Below are positions 8,904 through 17,792 of a stretch of 64,000 bases of DNA, piece by piece. Source of the stretch: Paracoccus indicus. GTDB taxonomy: Bacteria; Pseudomonadota; Alphaproteobacteria; Rhodobacterales; Rhodobacteraceae. How positions within the stretch are numbered: position 1 is the first letter of the stretch; the number at the start of each line of letters is the position of its first letter. A model generated the notes under the pieces. The model ran no database searches and was not told the DNA's origin. It saw only the letters and a program-made list of their open reading frames with translations. Both the position numbers and the translations under genes were made by a program. The DNA is taken from NCBI RefSeq assembly GCF_003056335.1, contig NZ_PYWA01000003.1, forward strand, positions 124,001 through 188,000. Reading direction: 5' to 3'.

Positions 8904-10007
8904 TTGCTGGACGACCGACACGGCGAGGCTTTCGTCGCATTCGAGCATGTGCAAAAAAGCTATGACGGACAGACACTTGTCGTCAAAGACCTGAACCTTT
9001 CCATCGGCAAGGGCGAATTCGTCACCATGCTGGGACCGTCGGGTTCGGGCAAGACCACCTGCCTGATGATGCTGGCAGGCTTCGAGACCGCCACCCATGG
9101 CGAAATCCGCCTGGATGGCAAGCCGATCAACCAGGTGCCGCCCCACAAGCGTGGCATCGGCATGGTGTTTCAGAACTATGCCCTGTTCCCTCATATGACC
9201 GTGGGCGAAAACCTGTCCTTCCCGCTGGAGGTGCGCGGCATGCCGCGCGACGAACGCGAGACCCGCGTCAAGCGGGCCTTGGACATGGTGCAGATGGGCA
9301 AGTTCATCAACCGCCGTCCGGCGCAACTGTCGGGCGGTCAGCAGCAACGGATCGCCCTGGCGCGCGCGCTGGTCTTCGATCCGCAGCTTGTCCTGATGGA
9401 TGAACCGCTTGGCGCGCTGGACAAGCAGTTGCGCGAACACATGCAGTTCGAGATCAAGCATCTGCACGAACAGCTGGGCATCACCGTCGTCTATGTCACC
9501 CACGACCAGGGCGAGGCGCTGACCATGTCTGACCGCGTGGCCGTCTTCAACGACGGGCGCATCCAGCAGCTTGCCCCCCCGGCCGAGCTGTATGAACGGC
9601 CGCAGAACAGCTTTGTCGCGGGCTTCATCGGCGAAAACAACGCGCTGGCGGGGACCATCGAACAGCTGGACGGCGAAAAAGCCTTGGTGCGTCTGGACGA
9701 TGGCGGATTGATCGATGCGACCGCCGTCAACATCCGCGAGAAGGGGCAGCGCACCACGGTCTCGATCCGGCCCGAACGGGTCGAGTTCAAGCCCGAGATG
9801 ATGCCCCACGGTGCCCATACCATCGAGGCACAGGTGATCGAGGTGATCTACATGGGCGACATCCTGCGCGCCCGCCTGCGGGTCGCGGGGTCCGAGAATT
9901 TCGTCATGAAGATGCGCAACACCATCGGCCAGACCCATCTGCACGCCGGTCAGTCGGTGCGCATCGGCTGGCACCCCGAGGACGCCCGCGCGCTGGACCC
10001 GGTCTGA
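8904..10007 (+). CDS. Spermidine/putrescine-type ABC transporter ATP-binding protein, TTG start
   Basis: Cytoplasmic ATPase of a polyamine-type importer. Walker A GPSGSGKTT near residue 44, Q-loop MVFQNYALFPHMTVGENLSFPLEVRG, signature LSGGQQQR near 141, Walker B LVLMDEPLGALDKQLRE and H-loop VTHDQGEAL are intact. Residues ~240-367 form a TOBE/OB regulatory domain (VSIRPERVEFKPE, GDILRARLRV). The start is TTG 8904, preceded by GGGAGAG at a good distance. It is first of four co-directional genes (ATPase, binding protein, two permeases). The substrate is inferred as a polyamine or related amine. Confidence 0.88.
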   Translation: MLDDRHGEAFVAFEHVQKSYDGQTLVVKDLNLSIGKGEFVTMLGPSGSGKTTCLMMLAGFETATHGEIRLDGKPINQVPPHKRGIGMVFQNYALFPHMTVGENLSFPLEVRGMPRDERETRVKRALDMVQMGKFINRRPAQLSGGQQQRIALARALVFDPQLVLMDEPLGALDKQLREHMQFEIKHLHEQLGITVVYVTHDQGEALTMSDRVAVFNDGRIQQLAPPAELYERPQNSFVAGFIGENNALAGTIEQLDGEKALVRLDDGGLIDATAVNIREKGQRTTVSIRPERVEFKPEMMPHGAHTIEAQVIEVIYMGDILRARLRVAGSENFVMKMRNTIGQTHLHAGQSVRIGWHPEDARALDPV

Positions 10008-10046
10008 TCGGGATCGCCACCCACGAATTGCGGTCCGGCGATCCTT

Positions 10047-10098
10047 GCCGGACGGCCACGCCCCCACGGGGGCAAATGAAACGGACGGAAAGTCCGGC
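10047..10098 (+). repeat. Intercistronic stem-loop between ATPase and binding-protein genes
   Basis: GCCGGAC (10047-10053) is perfectly complementary to GTCCGGC (10092-10098) and encloses a second GC-rich stem, GCCCCC/GGGGGC (10060-10073). There is no T-run. It ends 23 bases before the binding-protein start. By analogy with other ABC operons it could stabilise the downstream message or attenuate transcription (inference). Confidence 0.6.
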
Positions 10099-10121
10099 AT
10101 AATTCCACAAGGGAGCTTACC

Positions 10122-11198
10122 GTGAAAACCACGCTTATCATGTCCACCGCATTGGCCGGCATCGCATTCGGCGCCTCGGCGCAGGAAGTGAACGTCGTCT
10201 CCTGGGGCGGCGCCTATGAGGCCAGCCAGGTCGAAGCCTACAACAAGCCCTTCGCCGAAGAGACCGGTATCAAGGTCAACATGATCGCCGCCGACAACCC
10301 CGCCACGCCCCTGCGCGCGCAGGTCGAGGCCGGCAACGTCACCGGCGATGTCTTCGACGTCGAGGTCTCGGACGCCATCCGCCTGTGCGACGAAGGTGCG
10401 CTGGTCGAGATCGATCCGGACATGCTGCCCGCAGCCCCCGATGGCACCGCCGCCGCCGATGATTTCGTCGACGGTGCGCTGCTGGATTGCGCCGTGGCGA
10501 ACATCGTCTGGGGCACGGTGATCTCCTACAACACCACCAAGTTCACGGATAACGCCCCGACCTCGGCGGTCGATTTCTTCGACACCGAGACCTTCCCCGG
10601 CAAGCGCGGCCTGCCCAAGAACCCCAAGCGCACGCTTTATCTGGCGCTGATCGCCGATGGCGTGCCCGCTGCCGAGGTCTATGACGTCCTTGGCACCGAT
10701 GAGGGCGTGCAGCGTGCCTTCGACAAGCTGGACACCATCAAGGACGACGTCGTCTGGTGGGAAGCCGGCGCCCAGCCCGTCCAGCTGCTGGCCGACGGCG
10801 AGGTCAGCATGACCACCGCCTACAACGGCCGCATCTTCGACGCCATGGTCGGCGAGGGTCAGCCCTTTGAAGTGATCTGGGACGGCCAGTACATGGATCT
10901 GGACATGTTCGTCATCCCGGTCGATGCCCCGAACCCCGAAGCCGCGATGGAATACCTGAAGTTCGCCACCGACACGCAACGGTTGGCAGATCAGGCGCAG
11001 TACATCAGCTATGGTCCGGCGCGCAAATCCTCGGCCGAGCTGGTCGGCATGTACAAGGACGGCAAGACCGAGATGGCGCCTCATATGCCCACCTCGCCCG
11101 AGAACCTTGAAAGCGCCGTTCTGGACGACCCGGAATTCTGGGCCGACCACGCCGCCGAACTGAGCGAGCGTTTCAACAGCTGGCTCGCCTCTTCCTGA
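10122..11198 (+). CDS. Extracellular polyamine-type solute-binding protein, GTG start
   Basis: Periplasmic binding protein of about 358 residues in the PotD/PotF-like family. A Sec signal peptide is visible (KTTLIMSTALAGIAFGASAQ, cleavage near residues 20-21). The mature protein begins EVNVVSWGGAYEASQVEAYNKPFAEETGIKVNM, the typical fold start, and has DVFDVEVSDAIRLCDEGALVEID and WWEAGAQPVQLLADGEVSMTTAYNGRIFDAM in the hinge. GTG 10122 is preceded by GGGAG. Two cysteines (in RLCDEG and LLDCAV) could form a disulfide. The ligand (spermidine, putrescine or another amine) cannot be told from the sequence. Confidence 0.9.
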   Translation: MKTTLIMSTALAGIAFGASAQEVNVVSWGGAYEASQVEAYNKPFAEETGIKVNMIAADNPATPLRAQVEAGNVTGDVFDVEVSDAIRLCDEGALVEIDPDMLPAAPDGTAAADDFVDGALLDCAVANIVWGTVISYNTTKFTDNAPTSAVDFFDTETFPGKRGLPKNPKRTLYLALIADGVPAAEVYDVLGTDEGVQRAFDKLDTIKDDVVWWEAGAQPVQLLADGEVSMTTAYNGRIFDAMVGEGQPFEVIWDGQYMDLDMFVIPVDAPNPEAAMEYLKFATDTQRLADQAQYISYGPARKSSAELVGMYKDGKTEMAPHMPTSPENLESAVLDDPEFWADHAAELSERFNSWLASS

Positions 11199-11253
11199 TG
11201 CAAAACGCCGTCATCCCGGTCATGGGGTGACGGCTCCGAATATCGGGGACGAC

Positions 11254-12555
11254 ATGGCGAATACCGCACTTGATCCGCATGCTGCGATCACGACCACCGC
11301 ATCGGGTGTCGCGACGCAGCCCTTGACCACCGCAGACGGCAAGCCGCTGGTCCGGGCCCTGGCCCGCAGCCAGTCGCGCGCGCGCCGCAAGGCATTCCTT
11401 CTGGTGCTGCCCCTGCTGGCCTTCATCGTCATCACCTTCGTGGTGCCCATCGGCCAGATGCTGCAGCGATCCTTCCACAACGACGGATTCTCGGCCAACA
11501 TGCCGAACATCTCGGCCTGGTTCGCCCAGACCGAGCGTGGGACCCAGCCCGATGACGCGGCGTGGCAGGCGCTGGCCGCCGACCTTCAGGCATCGGCCGA
11601 GGCGCGCAACATCGGCGTCGTCGGCACCCGCGTGAATTATGACATGCCGGGGACGCGCTCGCTGTTCACCTCGACCGGGCGCAAGGTCCGCAAGGGGATC
11701 GAGCCGCCCTATCGCGAGACCCTGCTGGAGATCGACGAGGAATGGGCCGACCCGCAGCTGTGGGCGACCATGCGCGAGGTCTCGACCCCCTATACCGCGA
11801 ACTTCTACCTGGCGTCGGTCGACCGGACCCGCGATGCGGACGGAAACATCCAGCAGGTCGACGAAAACCAGCGCGTCTACCTGATGCTGTTCTGGCGGAC
11901 CTTCTGGCTGTCGGGGCTGATCACGGCGCTGACCTTCGTGCTGGGCTTTCCCATCGCGCATCTGCTGGCGACCCTGCCGATGCGGAAATCGAACCTGCTG
12001 ATGATCCTGGTGCTGTTGCCCTTCTGGACATCGCTTCTGGTGCGCACCACCAGCTGGATGGTGCTGTTGCAGCAGCAGGGCGTGATCAACGACATCCTGG
12101 TCTGGCTGGGCGTCATCGGAGGCGGGCAGCGCCTTCAGATGATCTACAACCAGGCGGGCACCATCATCGCGATGACGCATATCCTGCTGCCCTTCATGAT
12201 CCTGCCGCTCTATTCCGTGATGCGCACGATCAACCCGTCCTATGTCCGGGCCGCGCGCAGCCTTGGCGCGACCAGCTGGACGGCCTTTCGCCGCATCTAT
12301 TTCCCGCAGACGCTGCCGGGGCTGGGGGCAGGGGCCATGTTGGTCTTCATCCTGGCGGTCGGCTACTACATCACGCCCGCGCTGGTCGGCGGTTCCTCGG
12401 GGCAGCTGATCTCGAACATGATCGCGCAGCACATGACCTCGACCCTGAACTGGTCGATGGCCGCCGCCCTTGCCGCCCTGCTGCTGGGTGCGGTTCTTGT
12501 CCTCTACTGGCTCTATGACCGGTTGGTGGGCGTCGACAACCTGAAGCTGGGGTAA
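11254..12555 (+). CDS. Polyamine-type ABC transporter permease (PotB-like)
   Basis: Inner-membrane permease of about 433 residues. After the first helix (KAFLLVLPLLAFIVITFVVPIGQML) there is a periplasmic insertion of about 150 residues, seen in related alphaproteobacterial permeases, then a block of membrane helices from FWRTFWLSGLITALTFVLGFPIAHLLA. The EAA-like coupling loop is SYVRAARSLGATSWTAFRRIYFPQTLPGLGAG. I chose ATG 11254 (MANTALDPH), with GGGGAC upstream, over GTG 11227. It is followed five bases later by the second permease gene. Confidence 0.87.
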   Translation: MANTALDPHAAITTTASGVATQPLTTADGKPLVRALARSQSRARRKAFLLVLPLLAFIVITFVVPIGQMLQRSFHNDGFSANMPNISAWFAQTERGTQPDDAAWQALAADLQASAEARNIGVVGTRVNYDMPGTRSLFTSTGRKVRKGIEPPYRETLLEIDEEWADPQLWATMREVSTPYTANFYLASVDRTRDADGNIQQVDENQRVYLMLFWRTFWLSGLITALTFVLGFPIAHLLATLPMRKSNLLMILVLLPFWTSLLVRTTSWMVLLQQQGVINDILVWLGVIGGGQRLQMIYNQAGTIIAMTHILLPFMILPLYSVMRTINPSYVRAARSLGATSWTAFRRIYFPQTLPGLGAGAMLVFILAVGYYITPALVGGSSGQLISNMIAQHMTSTLNWSMAAALAALLLGAVLVLYWLYDRLVGVDNLKLG

Positions 12556-12560
12556 CCGAT

Positions 12561-13514
12561 ATGGCCGTACCATCCTATGCAACCCCGCTGGAGCGTGTCT
12601 GGCACTATGCCTATGTGGCGATCTGCGTGGCGATCTTCTTCTTCCTGATCGCCCCGATCATCGTCATCATGCCCCTGTCCTTCAACGCCGAGCCCTATTT
12701 CACCTTCACTGAAAAGATGCTGTCCTTCGACCCCGAAGGCTACAGCACGCGCTGGTACGACAGCCTGCTGACCTTCGGGATGCAGGCGCCCGACGCAGCC
12801 CGCGACATGTCGTGGTGGGCGGATGCCTGGGCGAATGCGAAATGGGTCAAGGCGGCGAAGAACTCGATCATCATCGGCGTCTGTTCGACCATCGTGGCGA
12901 CATCGCTTGGCACTTTGGCGGCGCTTGGCCTGTCGCGTCCGGAAATGCCCTTCCGCCGGACGATCATGGCAATCCTGATCTCGCCCATGATCGTGCCGCT
13001 GATCATCACGGCGACGGGGATGTTCTTCTTCTACTCGAACCCCTGCGAGCTGTTGACGATCTTCGGCCTGAACCCGCAATGCGGCAAGCTGGCGGGCAGC
13101 TATCTGGGGGTGATCCTGGCCCATGCCACGCTTGGCATTCCCTTCGTCATCATCACGGTGACGGCGACACTGGTGGGCTTCGATCAGTCGTTGAACCGCG
13201 CGGCGGCATCTTTGGGGGCGAACCCGCGGGTGACCTTCTTCCGGGTCACCATGCCGCTGATCCTGCCGGGCGTGGTGTCCGGGGCGCTGTTCGCCTTCGT
13301 CACCTCGTTCGACGAAGTCGTGGCCGTGCTGTTCATCGCCGGTCCCGAACAGCAGACCATCCCGCGCCAGATGTGGAACGGGATCCGCGAACAGATCAGC
13401 CCCGCCATCCTGGCGGTGGCGACGCTGCTGGTGATCTTCTCGATCGCGCTGCTGACGACGGTGGAACTGCTGCGCCGCCGGTCCGAACGCATCCGCGGGC
13501 TGTCCCCGCAATGA
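12561..13514 (+). CDS. Polyamine-type ABC transporter permease (PotC-like)
   Basis: Second membrane subunit, 317 residues, six predicted helices beginning VWHYAYVAICVAIFFFLIAPIIVIMPLSF. The coupling loop is QSLNRAAASLGANPRVTFFRVTMPLILPGVVSGALFAFVTSFDEVV, the EAA motif of type I importers. It has a 60-residue periplasmic stretch between helices 1 and 2. It starts five bases after the first permease gene and is the last gene of the operon; the convergent AEC gene follows 15 bases later, with no obvious terminator between them. Confidence 0.88.
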   Translation: MAVPSYATPLERVWHYAYVAICVAIFFFLIAPIIVIMPLSFNAEPYFTFTEKMLSFDPEGYSTRWYDSLLTFGMQAPDAARDMSWWADAWANAKWVKAAKNSIIIGVCSTIVATSLGTLAALGLSRPEMPFRRTIMAILISPMIVPLIITATGMFFFYSNPCELLTIFGLNPQCGKLAGSYLGVILAHATLGIPFVIITVTATLVGFDQSLNRAAASLGANPRVTFFRVTMPLILPGVVSGALFAFVTSFDEVVAVLFIAGPEQQTIPRQMWNGIREQISPAILAVATLLVIFSIALLTTVELLRRRSERIRGLSPQ

Positions 13515-13529
13515 CCTGTCGGTTGGCGG

Positions 13530-14474
13530 TCAGGGAAGGATCGCCAGCCACATCCAGATGCTGAGGGTCGAAATGGCGGTCGCGACCAGCACGGTCGAGG
13601 CCGCGACCCGCTTTGCCGCGCCATAGATGTTGGCGAACAGATAGGCGTTGATCCCCGGTGCCATGGCCCCGGTCAGCACCGCCGAACGCATCCCCGCCAC
13701 ATCCAGCCCGAACAGATGCCCCATCCCGAAGGTGATGGCCGGATGCAGGATCAGCGAACAGGCGCAGCACATGGCGATGGTCGCCATGTCGCCCTCGGGG
13801 CGATAACGGTAAAGCACGCCGCCCAACCCGAACAGCGCCGCCGGCAATGCCGCGCGCCCGATCATGTCCACCCCGTCCCAGAAGCCCGTCGGCATCACCA
13901 GCCCCGCCTGCATCAGCAGGTTCATGGCCAGCCCCAGCAGAATGCCGATGACCAGGGACGTCCGAAGCACGCCCGACAGCGCCCTGAGCGCCACCCGGCC
14001 CACCGACAGGTCGCTGCCACGGGCGCGGGTGAACTCCATCATCGTGATCCCGAAGGTATAAAGCAGCGGAGAATGTATCGAGATGATTGCCCAATTGCCC
14101 GCCAATGCGTCGGGGCCATAGGCGCGTTCGGTGATCGGCACTCCCAGCAGCAGCGTGTTGGAAAACAGGCAGACGAAGCCGATGACGACGCAATCCACGG
14201 GCGGGCGCTTGAAGATGAACCTGGCGCCTGCCCATGCGACCAGGAAACTGCTGAATGCGCCTGCATAGAAGGGGATCAGCAGGTGAATGCGAAACTCGGT
14301 CCCCAGGTCCAGTCGTGCCATGGATGCGAACAACAGCGTCGGCACGGCGAAATTCTGCGCGAAGGACATCAGCCCGTCGACGCCCTCGGGGCGGAACCAG
14401 CCGCGCCATGACACCAGATAGCCGAAGCCCACGATCAGGAAGACAGGCAGGATGATCGTGAAAAGCGCGCTCAT
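13530..14474 (-). CDS. AEC family transporter
   Basis: Membrane protein of 314 residues in the auxin efflux carrier superfamily, which exports or exchanges small carboxylates and related compounds. About ten hydrophobic segments are visible, starting LFTIILPVFLIVGFGYLVSW and ending VLVATAISTLSIWMWLAILP. Family signatures are FAVPTLLFASMARLD near the start and HPAITFGMGHLFGLD in the second half. The ATG overlaps the stop of the MBL hydrolase gene (ATGA), so it is the last gene of the dac-tmk-holB-tatD-MBL run. The substrate is unknown. Confidence 0.82.
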   Translation of the reverse strand: MSALFTIILPVFLIVGFGYLVSWRGWFRPEGVDGLMSFAQNFAVPTLLFASMARLDLGTEFRIHLLIPFYAGAFSSFLVAWAGARFIFKRPPVDCVVIGFVCLFSNTLLLGVPITERAYGPDALAGNWAIISIHSPLLYTFGITMMEFTRARGSDLSVGRVALRALSGVLRTSLVIGILLGLAMNLLMQAGLVMPTGFWDGVDMIGRAALPAALFGLGGVLYRYRPEGDMATIAMCCACSLILHPAITFGMGHLFGLDVAGMRSAVLTGAMAPGINAYLFANIYGAAKRVAASTVLVATAISTLSIWMWLAILP

Positions 14475-15289
14475 GCCGCGGGGGGCAGATCGGGGGTTTC
14501 GGCGGTCGTCGTGATGGTCATGCCGTCGAAGGCCGGGATGACATGGTCGGGGGTCTCAAGCGCGACCGTGTCGTGGTCGATGTCGATATGCATGTTGGTC
14601 AGAACCGCCTGCGGGCTGCGGGATGCCTCAATCCAGTCCAGCGCCTGTTGCAGATGGGCGTGGCTGGGATGGGGTTCATAGCGCAGGGCATCGACGATGA
14701 AGATGGGCGCATCCTCGATCAGGTGCCAGGCGGCCTGCGGGATGTTCGAGACGTCCGGCAGATAGACCAGACCGCCGATGCGGAAGCCCAATGCGGTGAT
14801 CTCGCCATGCTGGACGCGGAAGGGGATCATCTCGATCACGCCACCGGGGCCGTCGATACTGATGCGTCCCGCGATCGGGTTCAGCTGGCAGATGGGCGGG
14901 TAAAAGCTGCCCTCGGGCGTTTCGAAGACATAGCCGAAGCGTGATTGCAGTGCCTCGGCGGTGGGTTCGTCCGCCCAGAGCGGCAGGATGCGACGGGCGT
15001 TGAAGACAAGTTGGCGCAGGTCGTCGATGCCATGGACATGGTCGGCATGGGCATGGGTATAGACGACAGCGTCCAAGGTCGCGATGCCCGCATCCAGCAG
15101 CTGCGGGACCAGATCGGGTCCGGTGTCGATCAGCACCTGCGTGGTGCCGTCCGGCCCGTCGCGTTCCACCAGCAGTGAACAGCGGCGGCGGCGGTTTTTC
15201 GGGTTCTGCGGATCGCAGGCGCCCCAACGCCCGCCAAGGCGTGGCACGCCGCCCGACGATCCGCAGCCAAGGATCGTGGCGCGGATCAT
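14471..15289 (-). CDS. MBL-fold metallo-hydrolase (PhnP-like)
   Basis: Metallo-beta-lactamase fold hydrolase of 272 residues. It has the PhnP-like opening RATILGCGSSGGVPRLGG with CDPQNPKNRRRRCSLLV, where cysteines may bind a structural metal. The metal site is HAHADHVHGIDDLR, with VQHGEITALGFRIGG, YLPDVSNIP and the late VLTNMHIDIDHDT. It overlaps tatD upstream and the AEC gene downstream by ATGA junctions. PhnP is a cyclic phosphate phosphodiesterase, but in this housekeeping context, next to tatD and without phn genes, the substrate is open. Confidence 0.85.
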   Translation of the reverse strand: MIRATILGCGSSGGVPRLGGRWGACDPQNPKNRRRRCSLLVERDGPDGTTQVLIDTGPDLVPQLLDAGIATLDAVVYTHAHADHVHGIDDLRQLVFNARRILPLWADEPTAEALQSRFGYVFETPEGSFYPPICQLNPIAGRISIDGPGGVIEMIPFRVQHGEITALGFRIGGLVYLPDVSNIPQAAWHLIEDAPIFIVDALRYEPHPSHAHLQQALDWIEASRSPQAVLTNMHIDIDHDTVALETPDHVIPAFDGMTITTTAETPDLPPAA

Positions 15290-16083
15290 CGTGCGGCCTT
15301 CCAGAACAGGCGGTCGAAGTTCGCGGTCGTCTGCGCGGCGAAATCGGCGTAATCCATCCCGAAGACCTCGGCCCCCACTTGGGCCGTCCTAGCGACATAG
15401 GCCGGTTCGTTCCGCCGACCGCGATGCGGTTTCGGGGCCAGATAGGGGCTGTCGGTTTCAACAAGGATGCGGTTGATCGGTGCGGCGGCAAAGATGTCGC
15501 GCAGGTCTTGGGACCGCGGGAAGGTCGCGATGCCCGACATCGACAAATAGAAGCCCAGATCCAGCGCCGCGCGGCCCAGCTCGGCGCTGCTGCTGAAGCA
15601 ATGCATGACGCAGCTGAATGCGCCCGCCTTGTGTTCGCGGGTCAGGATACGGGCCATGTCGTCATCGGCGTCGCGGGAATGGATGATCAGGGGCAGGCGG
15701 GTCTGGCGCGCGGCCTCGATATGGATCAGCAGGCTTTCCTGCTGCGCCACGGCGCTTTCGGCGGTGTAGTGGTAATCCAGTCCGGTTTCACCGATGCCCA
15801 CGAATTTCGGGTGGCTTGCCAGTGCGACTAGATCCTCGACCGAGGCCATGGGTTCGTCGGCCACGCTCATCGGGTGGGTGCCGGCGGCATAGAAGACGCT
15901 GTCATGCGCCTCGGCCAATGCGCGGACCTGGGGTTCCAGCCGCAGGCGGGTGCAGATGGTCACCATGCGCGACACGCCGGCCGCCTGCGCACGGGAAATC
16001 AGGTCGTCATGTTCGCCGTCGAAATCGGGGAAATCCAGATGGCAATGACTGTCCACGATCGGCGGGGGGGCCGCGTCTTGCAT
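15286..16083 (-). CDS. tatD: TatD family metal-dependent hydrolase/DNase
   Basis: TIM-barrel hydrolase of 265 residues. Metal ligands are visible in VDSHCHLDFPDFDGE, GETGLDYHY, PLIIHSRDADDDM, VMHCFS and LVETDSPYLAPKPHRGRRNEPAYV. Family members are 3'-5' nucleases, and some also remove D-amino acids from tRNA. It starts three bases after holB and overlaps the MBL hydrolase gene, the conserved order of this gene run in Rhodobacterales. Confidence 0.92.
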   Translation of the reverse strand: MQDAAPPPIVDSHCHLDFPDFDGEHDDLISRAQAAGVSRMVTICTRLRLEPQVRALAEAHDSVFYAAGTHPMSVADEPMASVEDLVALASHPKFVGIGETGLDYHYTAESAVAQQESLLIHIEAARQTRLPLIIHSRDADDDMARILTREHKAGAFSCVMHCFSSSAELGRAALDLGFYLSMSGIATFPRSQDLRDIFAAAPINRILVETDSPYLAPKPHRGRRNEPAYVARTAQVGAEVFGMDYADFAAQTTANFDRLFWKAAR

Positions 16084-16086
16084 AGG

Positions 16087-17199
16087 TCATCCTTTGGCTG
16101 TCGGGGCGGATTGCGCGGGCGGCAATTGCGCCAGTTCCAGAACCATATCCATCACCAGCGCCGCAGGGTCAAGGTTGACCGCCCGACCTGTGCGGGCGCG
16201 GGCGGACAGGCGCGCCTGCGCCTCGGCCCATGTGCGGGCGGCCAGATCGTCGGGCGACAGGCGGGCCATCAGCGCGCCTTCGCCCTTGGCAGCCTGCGGC
16301 AGAGGTGCGCCCATCAGACCCGCACGCGCCAGCCGCACCAGAAAGCGATCCAGCAGCGTGATGGTCAGATCGAAGGGATCGCCATCGGCCCCCGCGCGAC
16401 CCGCCGCCCCATCGGCGAATCTCGCCGCCGCCAGACGGTCCATGCGGGGCAGGGTGGCGAACAGATCGACCAGCTGCTGATAGCGGTCCAGCCCGCCTTG
16501 GCCCGCCAGACGCAGCGCCTCGCCCACCGATCCGTCGGAGAGGGCGGCCAGCGCCTCGGCGTCCTCGTCGATGCCCTGATCGGCCAGGATACCGCCCATC
16601 TGCGCGGGCTTCATCGGCATCAGGCGCAGCGTGCGGCAGCGCGAACGGATGGTGGGCAGCAGGCGCGCGGGCTGATGCGCGATCAGCAGGATCAGCGCGT
16701 CCTTGGGCGGTTCCTCCAGCACTTTCAGCAGGGCGTTGGCGGCGGGAACATTCATGTCGTCGGCCGCATCGATGATGGCGATACGGCGCCCGCCTTCGGC
16801 GGACGAGAGGTGATAGAAGGACAGCAGCTTGCGGATCTCATCGACCGTGATCTCGGCGCGAAGGCGGCCGGTCTTGTCGTCCCAAGGGCGGCGGATCAGC
16901 TGCAAGCGCGGTTCGGACAGGGCGCTAATGCGACGCGCCTCGGGGGTGTCGGGATCGGTGCGCATGTCGGCGCTTTCGGCGCCCGACAGCAGCCAGCGCG
17001 CAATGGCCCATCCCATGGTGGCCTTGCCCACGCCGCGCGGGCCGGTCAGCAGCCAAGCGTGGTGCAGGCGGTCGCTGCGCGCGGCCTGCACGAATTCCGC
17101 GATGGCGTGATCCTGCCCGATGACGCGTGGCGTGTGGCGCGGATGGGGTGCGCCCGGAACGCGGTCGGGTTCGGGGATATCGTCGGGATCGGTCTTCAC
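16087..17199 (-). CDS. holB: DNA polymerase III delta-prime subunit, GTG start
   Basis: Clamp-loader subunit of about 370 residues that opens the sliding clamp with gamma/tau and delta. It shows VIGQDHAIAEFVQAARSDRLHHAWLLTGPRGVGKATMGWAIARWLL (P-loop), ITVDEIRKLLSFYHLSS, IIDAADDMNVPAANALLKVLEEPPKDALILLIAHQP (the SRC-adjacent region) and LLPTIRSRCRTLRL. I chose GTG 17199 (then KTDPDDIPEPD) because it overlaps the tmk stop as GTGA. A longer upstream frame is just tmk read in another frame. Confidence 0.93.
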   Translation of the reverse strand: MKTDPDDIPEPDRVPGAPHPRHTPRVIGQDHAIAEFVQAARSDRLHHAWLLTGPRGVGKATMGWAIARWLLSGAESADMRTDPDTPEARRISALSEPRLQLIRRPWDDKTGRLRAEITVDEIRKLLSFYHLSSAEGGRRIAIIDAADDMNVPAANALLKVLEEPPKDALILLIAHQPARLLPTIRSRCRTLRLMPMKPAQMGGILADQGIDEDAEALAALSDGSVGEALRLAGQGGLDRYQQLVDLFATLPRMDRLAAARFADGAAGRAGADGDPFDLTITLLDRFLVRLARAGLMGAPLPQAAKGEGALMARLSPDDLAARTWAEAQARLSARARTGRAVNLDPAALVMDMVLELAQLPPAQSAPTAKG

Positions 17200-17792
17200 A
17201 GCGCCGCCATCACGCGGGCGGCGACCTGATCGGGGGTGCCGCTGCCGTCGATCAGCCGTACACGGTCGGGGTATTCGGCGGCCAACGCCCGAAACCCCGC
17301 GGCCAGACGCTGCTGGAACCCAAGGCCGAGGCTCTCGAAGCGATCCTCGGACCCGCCGCGGGCCATGCCGCGGGCAAGCCCGGTTTCGGGGGCGATGTCG
17401 ATGACGAAGGTGCGGTCGGGTTCGGTGCCGATCATCAGGTCGTGCAACCGGTCCACCACCTGACGCAGATCGCCCCGCGCCGCGCCCTGATAGACGCGGG
17501 TGCTGTCGGCGAAACGGTCGGTAACGACCACCTGACCGGCGGCCAAGGCGGGCCGGATGCTGCGTTCCAGATGGTCGCGGCGGGCGGCGGTGAACAGCAG
17601 GCATTCGGTTTCCGGCGACCAGCGTTCACCGGCACCTTCGACCAGCAGGCGGCGGATCTCTTCGGCGCCGGGGCTACCGCCGGGTTCGCGGGTCAGAAGG
17701 ACGTCGCGCCCCTGCGCCCGCAGACCATCGGCCAGCAGGCGGGCCTGAGTGGACTTGCCGCAGCCGTCGATCCCTTCGAAGCTGATCAGCAT
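17196..17792 (-). CDS. tmk: Thymidylate kinase
   Basis: Phosphorylates dTMP to dTDP. 198 residues with the P-loop FEGIDGCGKSTQARLLADGL, the DRX/TREPGGSPGAEEIR segment, LLFTAARRDHLERSIRPAL (lid region), VVTDRFADSTRVYQG and FVIDIAPETGLAR. Its ATG shares a base with the dac stop and its stop overlaps the holB GTG, so the three genes are coupled. Confidence 0.95.
   Translation of the reverse strand: MLISFEGIDGCGKSTQARLLADGLRAQGRDVLLTREPGGSPGAEEIRRLLVEGAGERWSPETECLLFTAARRDHLERSIRPALAAGQVVVTDRFADSTRVYQGAARGDLRQVVDRLHDLMIGTEPDRTFVIDIAPETGLARGMARGGSEDRFESLGLGFQQRLAAGFRALAAEYPDRVRLIDGSGTPDQVAARVMAAL

Noticed and set aside
8748..11150. Antisense frame of about 800 codons opposite the ABC operon
   Set aside because: It spans two well-supported genes and their intergenic region, with low-complexity His/Asp/Gly-rich translation; a GC artefact.
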